Program-made: the position numbers and the translations under genes
Shown here: piece after piece, positions 1 through 9,804 of the stretch
Layout of the letters: each line of letters begins with the position of its first letter
Position numbering within the stretch: the first letter of the stretch is position 1
NCBI GenBank assembly: GCA_009746045.1
Contig: RPFO01000384.1
Span: 127,501 to 172,461 of the forward strand
Source: Mesostigma viride
Taxonomy: Eukaryota > Streptophyta > Mesostigmatophyceae > Mesostigmatales > Mesostigmataceae
Direction: 5' to 3'
DNA length: 44,961 nucleotides
The notes under the pieces: model-generated
Databases searched by the model: none
Seen by the model: only the letters and a program-made list of their open reading frames with translations
Told to the model about the DNA's origin: nothing

Positions 1-1892
1 GTCAGCTGAAGTATCGTGCGAGCACGTTTAGGAATTCGTGTTACGGGTGCGAGAACCTTTGGGAATGCCTTTCACTGTGCGTAGGTATATTGTCAGGCTA
101 TATTCGGGGGGTGTTTAGTGCCAAAAGCCCGGTGGCAGGCTAATTACATACTACTAAGTAAGTAAGAGCGTGAACATGGACTGAAGGCATGCCACGGAGT
201 ATCCGATGAGGTACTTTTCTACGCGGATACTTGACACGCAAAGGCAAGTGGCGCGACTCATTCGCCCTGGTCTGGAGTCGCAGATAGCAACTCCGCGTCA
301 TCCGGACTATCCAAGACGACTGTACGCTCGGCCATGATGACAGGTGTGGGGGTTGATTGCATGCTAACCCCCGATAGCCCACGAGAATATAAAGGCTTCT
401 CCCGGAGCCTGAGGGTTTGGGGGGCATACCCAGGGTTCACCCCCAACCCCATTTTGACATAGAATATTCAATTTGAGGGCTTATGCCTTGGGTTGCACGA
501 GGTTAAGAAGAGTTTTCTTTTTCGGCCTATACGAGGGTGATTCATACATTATTTTGCGTACTGATACTAGGGCCCCTGCGATATACTAGAGGCTAGGGTA
601 GCCCTCGGAAAGCCTAGTAGAGTAAGCACTGTGTCAACTAGAGTACATGTTTACTAAGCTAAACACACCATTTCACCCATAAGATAGCTTGACCAATAAA
701 ATCGCTACCCTGTTGTTGTGCCAGGTAAACTAGCAGCATCGCTGTGTGGGGTCACATGGCGCCACGTGCGTTGCCAGCTCACGTCCTGCTACTGACAAAC
801 GCAACAACTAGTGTAATGGCCATTCCCAGGCGGTGACGTTGCGCCTAGGTGGCCATTCCCAGGCAATTTGTGTCAGACATGACGGCGCATGGTTCACCAT
901 TTGTCTGATATCTTACTTCTAGCAACGACATTGCCCTATATTCTACGATTTGGGTGCGCGAAAAGTTTGCAAAAACTCTTCAGCACACTGGTGCCGCGTG
1001 CCAGTAGCGTGCCGCGGTGACCGCGATTGGGGGGTCGACCGTAGGGGTTCCCTTACATGCATGCCGTTGGCTTGGTTGCGTCCACTGGTTGCGCGCCAAA
1101 GGTTGGTCCATTTGTGCCACCATTGCAGCCAAACTTTTGTCAGACAGCAAACTGCGTGATTTTGGCTGGCTTGCGGAAGGTTGTTTGCCCAACCTCTTGT
1201 CCAAATTATTGCGCAAACTCCTCCGTATTCGGGTAGCGTGGCGTATGGCCCACAGAATTGCGGCATTGGGAACGATTCAAGCGGTATGTGTGTAACAAAC
1301 GTGGTGGGGTTGTTGCCCGATTGTTTGCCTGGAACTAGCGGACGATTTTCACTCAAGTTGGTCTCCTGGACTGGAATATTTGCTCGCGTTCAGTGGGCCC
1401 TAAATGTTCACACGTTCCATAGACGCTTGTAGTAGAGTAGGTGACGTGTCCGGCCGGAGACCGGCCACAAACGCCGGAGAGGCACAATATCGGTTACTAC
1501 CGGGGGCCCGGGGGCGAAGCCCCCGTTCTTGTCTCTCAAACAGTACTTAATTCAACTCTATGCAACGTTATGATCATCAGCATGTGCGACGACTGACATA
1601 AACCTTGACAAAATACAAGAAAATGCAACATAACAAAGGTAAGCTTTCTTCAATGCTGGATGAATGAGAGAGCTGAGGTGAGTGAGGTCCGATGGCGTAC
1701 AGGTGTTGATTGGCAGGAAACATTTGCAACCACTTGATGTTTACAGGAAGAAGTTGAAAACGGGATGTGAGGGGTGCTGGGATCGACAGCATACAGGATA
1801 CTTCCAAGGCTGAAAGGTCAAAGCCTGGCAGCATACAAATGAATGCCAGAACTTATCTAGAATTTCCTGAGATTTTCCCAACATAGCCTTAC
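1..1892. other. Left flank, no supported gene
   Basis: About 1.9 kb in which I find no convincing coding region. Both strands carry short overlapping open frames around 950-1430 with no recognisable domain. A 14-base unit GGCCATTCCCAGGC occurs twice (about 818-864). Two perfect GC hairpins lie at 1452-1466 and 1509-1525. The left-running RAD17-like gene should continue through here, but I could not find its next exon or an AAA+ Walker motif. Confidence 0.4.
1452..1525. repeat. Pair of short GC-rich hairpins
   Basis: Positions 1452-1466 form a 6-bp stem (GGCCGG/CCGGCC) around the loop AGA. Positions 1509-1525 form a 7-bp stem (CGGGGGC/GCCCCCG) around the loop GAA. Short GC-rich palindromes of this form are known as dispersed repeats in some chlorophyte genomes, such as Volvox organelle DNA; whether these belong to such a family is inference. 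They are downstream of the visible RAD17-like exons. Confidence 0.5.
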
Positions 1893-2629
1893 CTTCTTCT
1901 TAGCAACGGCCAGCTCAACCTCGTTGGGTGTGTACTTGTCCACCCAGAGTTGCGCATCTCTTGCGGCGGACGAGGGCGTGGGCTGGAGTTGGCTGCTGGC
2001 GGCTGAGTCATCTCTGGGCGCCGTCTTTAGGTTCGGGTCGGCTGGCAATTAGAGTCCGTTACAGGGAAGTGGGATGCCAAGGTTCAGGATTAGAAACGGG
2101 AGCCAAATAATACACTGGTAAATAAACAACCATTTATTGCTCCTGGCCCTCGTGGCCCAATCTTCATTGCAGCCAGTGCATCACGGCCCCTGTATCAAAC
2201 GCAATCAATGCATATGATTGAGTCTGTGTGATACCTTCAAGCTTAGGAGGCCGGGGAGCGGCCTGTGATTTGGACAACTGCAGAACTGGTTTGGCGCTCT
2301 GAGATTGCGAGCTCGGCCTGGAGACAGCCCCTTTGGGCTGGCTGGCGTCAATTGGAAGTGTTCCTGCACCGATAGAAAACCACATTGGAACGACAGCGAG
2401 GCATTTAATGGAGAATTGCGAGCCAGTGCTTGGCCAGTCCACCAAAATGATCGAATACTGATTACAAACGAAATTAATTTGACATACCTTTCAATAGCCG
2501 CTTACTGGCTGTGACCGGCATTGTGTGAGGAACACTTTTGGTTTGGGCGGTTGAGATATTAATTTCTTCTTTTTCTTCATCGTCGGAGCTGTCCACTATG
2601 ATAAGGCGATTCTTAGATCCTCTGCTCAT
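1893..2629 (-). CDS. RAD17: RAD17-like checkpoint clamp loader, first three exons
   Basis: RAD17 with RFC2-5 loads the 9-1-1 checkpoint clamp onto damaged DNA in the nucleus. Three exons can be read on the minus strand: 2629-2488, 2363-2235 and 2041-1893. They are joined by short introns of 124 and 193 bp with GT donors and AG acceptors; reading frame is kept across both joins. The ATG at 2629 starts a protein with an acidic N-terminus (VDSSDDEEKEE) and a low-complexity linker. Exon 3 ends with LWVDKYTPNEVELAVAKKK, the conserved motif at the start of the RAD17 AAA+ region. A donor GTAAGG follows at 1892. The next exon, which should carry the Walker A motif, is not found in the remaining 1.9 kb. 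The gene may have a long intron, be disrupted, or leave the window. Family call rests on this one motif plus its position. Confidence 0.7.
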
Positions 2630-3218
2630 GACGAAACTAAAGCTGCCAAGCGATAGCTAGGTCTTTTCTGAATGTTATCAAGCACGTATTCGAATTATTG
2701 AGACCAACTACATAGTAATCGTTTTCTCATCCTCGGGGCGGTGTGCACTGATAAACTTTCCGCTAAAGGTAAAGGTTTCGGTAACCAGCACAGCTCGTCA
2801 CCTCCATGGCTTATATCGCAGTCAGATATGCCACCTAAACGTGATACGTGATACGTGATGGCACTGGCATCCCCGATGCTAGGCCAAATTCTTTTGGAAA
2901 AAAAGTGGAAAAGGGCGGATTGCTAAAACGTTTGGGCCAGTAAGTTCTTGAAAGTTGGACGGAAAAGTTGGTAGAAACGTTTTGCAATTTCTTCGCGAGA
3001 TGTGCTCCGCCAGATAAGAAGAATTAGTTCTAGAGAAAAAAACTTCTCCAATTCTTCTGACACACGAGCGCGGCCGAGAAACTGTGCAGCTCACGTGACA
3101 CCAAGGGCGACCCGCGACACCAGGCGACAAGCCGAAGTCCACAACACGAAGGTTTCACGTGTAGTTAGTTATGTCGGTGTGAAACTTCTTGGTCCATGAG
3201 CGGAATACCCGAGGAGCA
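2630..3218. promoter_or_regulatory. Shared divergent promoter region
   Basis: This gap of about 590 bp separates the divergent start codons of the RAD17-like gene (minus) and the ataxin-10-like gene (plus). It must contain both promoters and 5' leaders. I see no clear TATA box. A direct repeat ACGTGATACGTGATACGTGATGG lies near 2838-2860. It also contains the upstream start codon described separately. Confidence 0.45.
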
Positions 3219-3228
3219 ATGCTTATAG
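3196..3228 (+). promoter_or_regulatory. Upstream ORF overlapping the ataxin-10 start
   Basis: An ATG at 3196, out of frame with the main ORF, opens a ten-codon reading frame that stops at TAG 3226-3228. It overlaps the first in-frame ATG (3219) and ends five bases before the second in-frame ATG (3234). If the leader includes 3196, scanning ribosomes meet this start first, so the main protein could start at 3234 by reinitiation. This is inference from codon positions only. Confidence 0.4.
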
Positions 3229-5609
3229 CGGACATGGTTGACCCATTAGATGATCTTAAAAAACTGGAAGGCTTAGCAAAGTCGTTCGCTAAATTGGACC
3301 CATCATGCCTGCCTCTTTTGCACCAGTGCCTGTCTTCTCTCTCCGAGTTCAGCCGAGACAGCGAAGGCAGGCAGCATCTGGCGGATGCCCGTGGCGTGGC
3401 TCGCCTGCTTGCCCTGGTACCATTGCTATGCTCTGAGAAGATACTTTTACCTGATAATGGCGAATATTCTGCGTGCAACGACATGGCGGCAGCCAGCAAC
3501 ATGCTCAGCTCCGTCCCGGATTTTTCCCTCCGGCCTCTGGTCATGCTGTGGAGGCTGATGCGGAACTTATGTGCAAACCAACAGAGCCAGGTCGACTTTA
3601 GACTCTGCGGGGCGCACGCTTTGGCGGCTTACCACGCGTCACAGCTGTCCACGTGCTGCCTACAGACCGCCGGAGCTGCATTGGATTCCAGCAACACGGG
3701 CACGTACGAAGACCTACTAAAAGCTACACTCCAGTTCCTGGCCAATTTCTCCGCGTCTGGGGAGGAAAATTGCTCCGCGCTCTGGGCCTCGGCTTTTCCT
3801 GACATGTTCGCCAAAGTATCATCGCACGTCCAGGCCGGCATTCAGCACCCGCTCTGCACCACCATCTTCTACTGCGTTCGCGACTCGCCCGCCCGACGGG
3901 AAGCCCTCGCGTTGGCCGGACACGTCTGCCGACAGCTTCTGTCCGCGTCGTCTTCCACCCTCGCTGGTGACGGCAGTCAGAAAGTACTAGATACTGGTGG
4001 CGGCGATTCCTTGGAGCTATTGCTCGAGTCACTATGCATCACGGATGGCCTGTTGCCGAGAATGCTGCATGCACTCTCGCCTGGCAACCCCGAGACTGAC
4101 CCCTCCGTCAGTGCGGTTAGTCCCAGCCCGCGCCTGCTGGACACAAGTGGTGAGACCGGCTCGCACAAGCGTGCTTCGGAGGCAGCTGGGGGTCCTTCAC
4201 TGTCAACCGCCGATCATCTAGCCGGCCACTTGAGCGACGTTTACTTGAGCGGTCACCCAACCGGTCACGCAGGTGGTGCTCACTCGAGCGGCGGTCAGTC
4301 CCGCGGTTACTGTGCAGAGCACAGCATGCTGCTGCGATATATCTATCGTGCACTCAACCACCACACTTTTGAGGCGGAGTGCGCCCAACGTCGCGGACTG
4401 TTCTGCCACGCCACCCTCTCCTTCCTGTGCCAGCTAGCCGCACGCCTCTCGCACGCCGCGTCGCGAACCGCTACTGCCCAGATTCATTCCTCCGCTGCTT
4501 CCATGCCCGCCGCTGCTGCCCGGGGGGGGAGTTCCACGGAGCCTGATGAAGTAGATAGCTCGACCGCTTCTGCACTTGATGCTATGACCGCATCAGCCCG
4601 TGGAGATTTGTCCGTTGCACCCAGCCTGTCTACACCCTCATTGGAGCCAGGACCAGGCGTGCCGAGGGAAGTTTCTGCCGCGCCGCCAGCATTACCGTGC
4701 GGTGACCCGCTGGTGGACCTGCTGGGCGCCACGCTTGCGCTGTTGGGCCAGGTGGCCCTCTTGCGGGTGGGTGGTCGGCCCCGCCCGCAGCCAGGGATGG
4801 CGGCGGCCCAAGACCACGAACGACACGAGAGGCAGATGACAGCACCAGAGGACATGCAGGGGGGAGCGCGGCCGAACATGGAGGGGGAAGGTGACCCAAG
4901 CAGGGGACCACGAGCAGGCACGGATCGGACCCGGCCCACGGCAAGCACGTCCTGTCAACAGCCGCACCTGGAGGCGGTGGTGGAGGGTGGGGTGGTGGAC
5001 ACGATGGTGGCACTGCTGAGGGCGCTGCCACTGGCGGGTCGCCTGGGGCGCGCGGTGGCTGGGAGTGCTGTGCGGGATGCCGGTAGTAAAGGGGGGGCGA
5101 TTGATGGGGGCAGGCAGGCGGCTACGAGGGCGGGGGGTGATGGGAGTCTGCAAGCGGATGGGAGGTTGCCAGGTGGCGGGGGCATTAGCCCCCAGCCAGC
5201 AGACGTCCCCAGGCCCACGCTGTGTGACGCCTACATGGGCTACCGGCGCGACATTGTCGTAATTCTTGCAAACGCGTCCCATGAGTGCACCACCGTGCAG
5301 GACCGCGTGCGTGCGCTCGGCGGCCTTCCCTTGCTCATGCAGCAGTGTGTGGAGGATGCCAGCAACCCGTTCCTGCGCGAGTGGGCGCTGTGGGGGCTGC
5401 GCAACCTGTTGATGGACAACGCAGCCAACCAGGCGGAGGTGGAGGCGTTGCAGATGCAAGGGACGGCGCAGCACCTGGACTTGCGGAGCATGGGGCTCGC
5501 GGTGGAGACGGACGAGGCCACGGGGCGGCCGCGGCTGGTCAACATGAACCAAGGGGGGGTCAGCGTGAACCAACAGGGAGGTGGGTTGAGCCAAGAGGGG
5601 GGAGGGTGA
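3219..5609 (+). CDS. Ataxin-10 domain (ARM-like) protein
   Basis: Single-exon gene encoding about 796 residues. The C-terminal part (roughly residues 665-760) matches the ataxin-10 homology domain: YMGYRRDIVVILANASHE, then GGLPLLMQQC, NPFLREWALWGLRNL and NQAEVEAL, the same order as human ATXN10. The N-terminal third is helical and Leu/Cys-rich (LLHQCLSSLSEFSRDSEG, MLWRLMRNLCANQQSQVDF), consistent with ARM-type repeats. The middle (about 300-640) is low complexity, rich in Ser, Gly, Ala and Pro, which makes it longer than the human protein of about 475 residues. Ataxin-10 proteins act as cytosolic scaffolds in cytokinesis and signalling; the algal role is unknown. I choose ATG 3219 as the first in-frame ATG; 3234 is the alternative because of the overlapping upstream ORF. 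The last codons run into a G-rich repetitive region, so the exact C-terminus is less certain. Confidence 0.85.
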   Translation: MLIADMVDPLDDLKKLEGLAKSFAKLDPSCLPLLHQCLSSLSEFSRDSEGRQHLADARGVARLLALVPLLCSEKILLPDNGEYSACNDMAAASNMLSSVPDFSLRPLVMLWRLMRNLCANQQSQVDFRLCGAHALAAYHASQLSTCCLQTAGAALDSSNTGTYEDLLKATLQFLANFSASGEENCSALWASAFPDMFAKVSSHVQAGIQHPLCTTIFYCVRDSPARREALALAGHVCRQLLSASSSTLAGDGSQKVLDTGGGDSLELLLESLCITDGLLPRMLHALSPGNPETDPSVSAVSPSPRLLDTSGETGSHKRASEAAGGPSLSTADHLAGHLSDVYLSGHPTGHAGGAHSSGGQSRGYCAEHSMLLRYIYRALNHHTFEAECAQRRGLFCHATLSFLCQLAARLSHAASRTATAQIHSSAASMPAAAARGGSSTEPDEVDSSTASALDAMTASARGDLSVAPSLSTPSLEPGPGVPREVSAAPPALPCGDPLVDLLGATLALLGQVALLRVGGRPRPQPGMAAAQDHERHERQMTAPEDMQGGARPNMEGEGDPSRGPRAGTDRTRPTASTSCQQPHLEAVVEGGVVDTMVALLRALPLAGRLGRAVAGSAVRDAGSKGGAIDGGRQAATRAGGDGSLQADGRLPGGGGISPQPADVPRPTLCDAYMGYRRDIVVILANASHECTTVQDRVRALGGLPLLMQQCVEDASNPFLREWALWGLRNLLMDNAANQAEVEALQMQGTAQHLDLRSMGLAVETDEATGRPRLVNMNQGGVSVNQQGGGLSQEGGG

Positions 5610-8600
5610 ACAGGAATTTACAGGGGGATGGCCTAAGCCAAGAGCGGGGAGGTTTAATATGACCCAAGGGGCAGGAATGGTGCGCCAAGGACCCAAGAAG
5701 GGGGTGGGGTGGGGTTGACATGAAGAAGACACGGGGGGGGGGGGGGGGGGGGGGGGGGGGCGAGATGGCGCCTGAGGGCAAGTAAAGAATCTGGCTACCA
5801 TTCGCACCAAGACGCCAGGGTAGGCAGAGGGCGAGTCAAGGGTGTAGCGGCAGATGGTGAAAAGCCGACAATTGTGGGTGTGGTTGCGGAAGGTAGCCAA
5901 GGTACGTGAGCGGATGACCCAGGCTGTGCTACCAAGTGTTGCACCCAACCACTTGGTGATCGGCTACCTTGCAAGGCCGGCCATAGAAGTGGCACGCCCA
6001 CGGGAGCCAGCGCATGCTTCCTTGGGCGGATGGTGGCAGAGGGCCCAGGGTCATGGATAGTCATCGAGCATCCATGCATGCGTTTCTTTGTGTTCGGCGA
6101 ATGCGTGGCATTGTGTGGATGGTAGCACTACCACACGGGAACCCCCCAATCCTTCCATGAGAATGGCTCAACATGTTGTGCTGATGCATCCCCCGTGATT
6201 TATGGGTGATTATGGTCTACGGTTGGGCATCCTGTCACCTCAAAACTGTGGAGGCTGACATCGGAGTTGTATGGGAGCGAACTGATCTGCTGGCCTGCTG
6301 CACCGTGGAGGAAGGCTTGGTTCATCCATGGGGTCCAGTCAGGGCTGTCAGGATCCTTGGAGCTTATTTACTTTTTATCCGGAGTGCCAAGATTCGCCGC
6401 CGAGTCAGAACGTGAGCCTGGCCTCTGCCTGCTGCATGCCACGTCGCGCCGCAGTCGTCCGTGTTCGAGGCCAAATGGCATCTAGCCTGGGTACTGCTGG
6501 CTCCTGAGCAAGGACATTTCCTTTCGTATTTATTTACTGTTCTCTTATTTTAAGTCAACGTGACAGAGCTTCCATATCGTACGTTGTCGACAACCAAGGT
6601 GCACCACTGTCATCAACAAGGCAACCATCAACGGTATGTGCAGCACGTATGTCCTTGCATGGCCCAGTGCAGCTATTACTTACCTCACCGTTAATTTGTG
6701 TTTTCAAACCGGAACGTTAGTTCATGGATGGATCCATGCACCTGGCTGGCTTTCAACACATAGCTTTCTCGGGCCAATGTGATCGACAAGTTTTACCTAT
6801 ATATAATCAATATTTTGAGCGTGCATCGGCCGCACACCCAGTTTTGGTGTACTCATCATCTCTGCCAGAGCGCTCTAGCTGGTAATGTGCAAGCAGCATG
6901 ACGTGTCCTGGGCAGTGTGCCCTCCTTCATAGAACTAAATATACGTTATGGTGTTAATGCACGGACGTGCAAGCTGGACGAACGTACCGGGCAATCGCTG
7001 GGGCTCTACCAAGTTCTATCAAGAAACTGTACATTGCAAATTAACGCAGGTACAGTTAGGCATGTGAACCATTGCTGTATTGCACCTACAGTTCGCGCCC
7101 GCACCATGATGCGGAGAAAGCGCTGTGTGGCCTACTGCCCACTTGGGGCAGTGGGAGAAGCTACTGTGCCCCTCCACCTCCTCATTGTGTACAGGAGTTA
7201 AAGATTCCTTTATTGGTACCCATGCGACACAGTCTATGTGCTAATCAATGAACTAGCTAACTTTTGGCAATAAGCTAAGAGCCAGTGTTTCCATTTACAA
7301 TGAGCAGGTCTGCAGCAGCAGTCTCCTTGGAGTTATTCATTCACACCGGCCGGGCCGGGCCGGGTTTGAAAACCAAATAAGACACCGGCTTTGTCTGGTG
7401 TCCCAAAAGTTGAAGTTTACATGTATCAGGCAATACTGGCAAAGCAGGACATGCAATACATGCAAACCACCAACCAGCCATAATGTCGATGACAATAACG
7501 CAAGAAACAACCGTCCCTAACGATAATGGGCATCTTGGTTGGTTGAAAGCAGGAGGAATATAGGCAGGAGCAAAGCGCAACAAGCAATAGTGCATTTGTC
7601 ACTGACACCATCATTCCACAACGTTAAACGATCGAATGCTTCAAGGAAGAAGAACGCTAGATAAAGTGATGAAAGCGGGCCGACAACTCACATAAAGTTC
7701 GGCAGAATCTGCCCGTTGCAGATAAACCAGGCATGATGCAACGCACATTGAAGCAAATCTTTCTATCATCTGACTCCATCAAAATCAGTGCAATATACCT
7801 ATGGGAGCATTGCGAGATTGCCTAAGTGAGACAGCGTTAAATTCAGCCCTTTCCAGATGGCGTGGTAGATATGGCGCGGAATCAAACCAGAGCCAAACAG
7901 CACTCTTCCTTTCAGTCAGCCTTGCCAAAATGGCAATTGAAGCTTACGGAGCCCGAATTCGATGGTCGACAACAAAGAAAGCCAGACGCCCATCTTGACC
8001 TCCGCCGATCGTTCACGTGTGCATTGAGCAGGTCGTCAGTGTCAATTGCATGTTGTAGGCAGTGTGACCCGGAAGAGGGCGGTGGCAGAAACCCGGCAGA
8101 CAAACCAACTCCAACCCTTACTTTTTCACAAAAGAATTTAGGAAACGTTGACGCTCAAACCCGTTAGAAGCCAAACATACACGCTTGTCTAATACATACA
8201 CGCTGGGATTATTGGGTAAGCTTGTTACTCCGACCTGAGTTAGCACAATGAATAAGCTAGCGCCATCTTTGGCCACTGTTCCTACAAAGACGCAACAAGA
8301 GCGTCTATCATGGCGGGACGCTAATGAGTGACTGATAAATGATTGTTTCGGCGTGGTCAGCATTCAGCATTTAGTAAGTCTAGGCTTACTGTCAATAATT
8401 AGAGCTTCCCCACGTTTCCCAGTTCCGAGATCTCCCAGTTCCCACGGCCCACGGGCGGACCTTCGTTTTGCCTGGGTACCTACGTATGTACTCACTCTAT
8501 CCAGTATCCACACCGCAACACACAACCGCTGAGCTGATTCGAACATTTGTCACCGCCGCCGCGCCGGCGTCGCATCTTTATGACCACACGATTACCCGCA

Positions 8601-8864
8601 AAATCCCAGCGGAGGGGCGATACCTACGACAGCTACTTGACGCCTGGCTGACTGGACGGCAATTCTGAGTTTCCGGGCCCACATGCCGACAGGCTTGTGG
8701 ACCGAATCCTGCCTGCAATTAAGCCGACGATCTGACCCAGTCCATGGCAGATAGTGGTACTGCATGACAGAGACCAACTCGGATTTTGGAGCTGCTCGTT
8801 ATTGAACAATGTGGCAAGCGCTCCAATTCCCGATACACCCAGTTTATGGTTAATTAAGGGGAGG
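5610..8864. other. Intergenic stretch, no supported gene
   Basis: About 3.2 kb between the ataxin-10 gene and the first retrotransposon. Open frames here are short, overlap on both strands and match no family I recognise. It must hold the 3' end of the ataxin-10 transcript. A short CCGGGCCGGG repeat lies near 7346-7365. No RNA gene was recognised. Confidence 0.45.
5733..5760 (+). repeat. 28-nt G homopolymer
   Basis: An uninterrupted run of 28 G residues lies 123 bases after the ataxin-10 stop codon. It follows a degenerate G-rich repeat of the form CCAAGNGGGG (about 5548-5720). It can fold into G-quadruplexes on the plus strand. The true length is hard to sequence or assemble, so the 28 may not be exact. 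Confidence 0.9.
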
Positions 8865-8869
8865 GTCCC
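8865..8869. repeat. Target-site duplication GTCCC, left copy
   Basis: GTCCC directly abuts the outer element's 3' LTR. The same five bases abut its 5' LTR at 28582-28586. A 5-bp duplication is normal for Ty3/gypsy integrases. Confidence 0.95.
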
Positions 8870-9435
8870 TGTTACGCCGCAAGCCTCTACCACCACCTCT
8901 ACCTCTACCTGTCCTGATACTACCTAAACTAGTGAGGCCGCTTCTATTTACACCCCTAGCGAAAGACGAACGAGACGAACCAGATCTCAATGCATTTACA
9001 TATGTACTACTGTAATATGCCATAGGTCATTTAACCGAAACCCGTTTACTCCAGGAAAAGAGGAAGGAAACACAACTAAACTGCCGTGACCCAAGCTAAT
9101 ATGTGTTAATTCACACGCCGAGTGCACACACAAGGGGTAGAACGCGCATAAATGGTCACCAACGGTCCAACACGCTCGGGCCGACATGGCCCTCGCCTAC
9201 AGATGCACGCTGGTCCACTACATCTACTGATGTACGCTGGTCCACTACATTCTACCACAGGATAAGGACCACTAGTAAAGTACGCGGCGCGGCGCCCAAC
9301 GGCACCCAATGTACCACAGTACTGTTACGAGGACAATAATGTCCCGGTAGGAGCCTAAACGTAAACCTAGGGACAACCGAGGCAAAAGACCTAATTTACG
9401 TCCGTAACTACAACGAATTGTTACGCGACGTAACA
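8870..9435 (-). repeat. 3' LTR of outer element
   Basis: 566-bp LTR, minus orientation, starting TGTTACG and ending CGTAACA, so the ends are inverted repeats with TG/CA termini. It matches the 5' LTR at 28009-28581 except for a 7-base gap and one C/T change. The first 15 bases also form a small palindrome (TTACG TCG CGTAA). Confidence 0.95.
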
Positions 9436-9446
9436 CCTCCCCCCCC
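9436..9446 (-). promoter_or_regulatory. 3' polypurine tract of outer element
   Basis: On the minus strand the bases just before the 3' LTR read GGGGGGGGAGG. This is the expected plus-strand DNA priming site. The same 11 bases precede the 3' LTR in the inner copy (19578-19588) and in the diverged third element (30442-30452). Confidence 0.85.
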
Positions 9447-9804
9447 ACAAAGGTAGGGAGCCCTCTCCCTACGCACAGGGAGGAAACAAAGGAGTAGGAA
9501 ACCTAATGCACCCAGCACACACCAACACAATCGGCAGGCCATCCAAGATACAAAGCACCAATAGTTCACACGGTCTCCACCACCACGCCGGGAGGTGTAG
9601 GGTTAGCCAGCACCAAGCCTGGTGGTAGGTTCCCCTAACTGCCTGGAACAAAGTCCTTGCCGGGGGGAACGGCACTTGGCAGGACACACAGAGTAAACCA
9701 ATCAGTACCAAGGACCAAGAACGACCAGCCAACTGGCCAGAACATGAGGGCGACTCTATATACCGGAGGGACAACACCCTCAGGTCGGGCCTAAGGCCCT
9801 CTAT
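9447..9804 (-). other. Outer element, untranslated stretch between post-pol ORF and PPT
   Basis: About 360 bp, matching 19220-19577 of the inner copy. Both copies keep a hydrophobic 102-residue frame open, but it lacks an ATG and most differences between the copies change an amino acid, so I do not call it a gene. Confidence 0.5.

Noticed and set aside
943-1432. Overlapping frames of 80-137 residues on both strands
   Set aside because: Open in several frames at once with no family match; no basis to choose one.
4692-5948. 418-residue open frame on the minus strand
   Set aside because: It is antisense to the ataxin-10 gene and its G-rich tail, Pro-rich, with no recognisable domain; a shadow of GC-rich coding sequence.
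9469-9777. Hydrophobic 102-residue frame after the post-pol ORF, also open in the inner copy (19247-19555)
   Set aside because: It begins at GTG, has no ATG, and most base differences between the two copies change the residue; more likely shared untranslated sequence.
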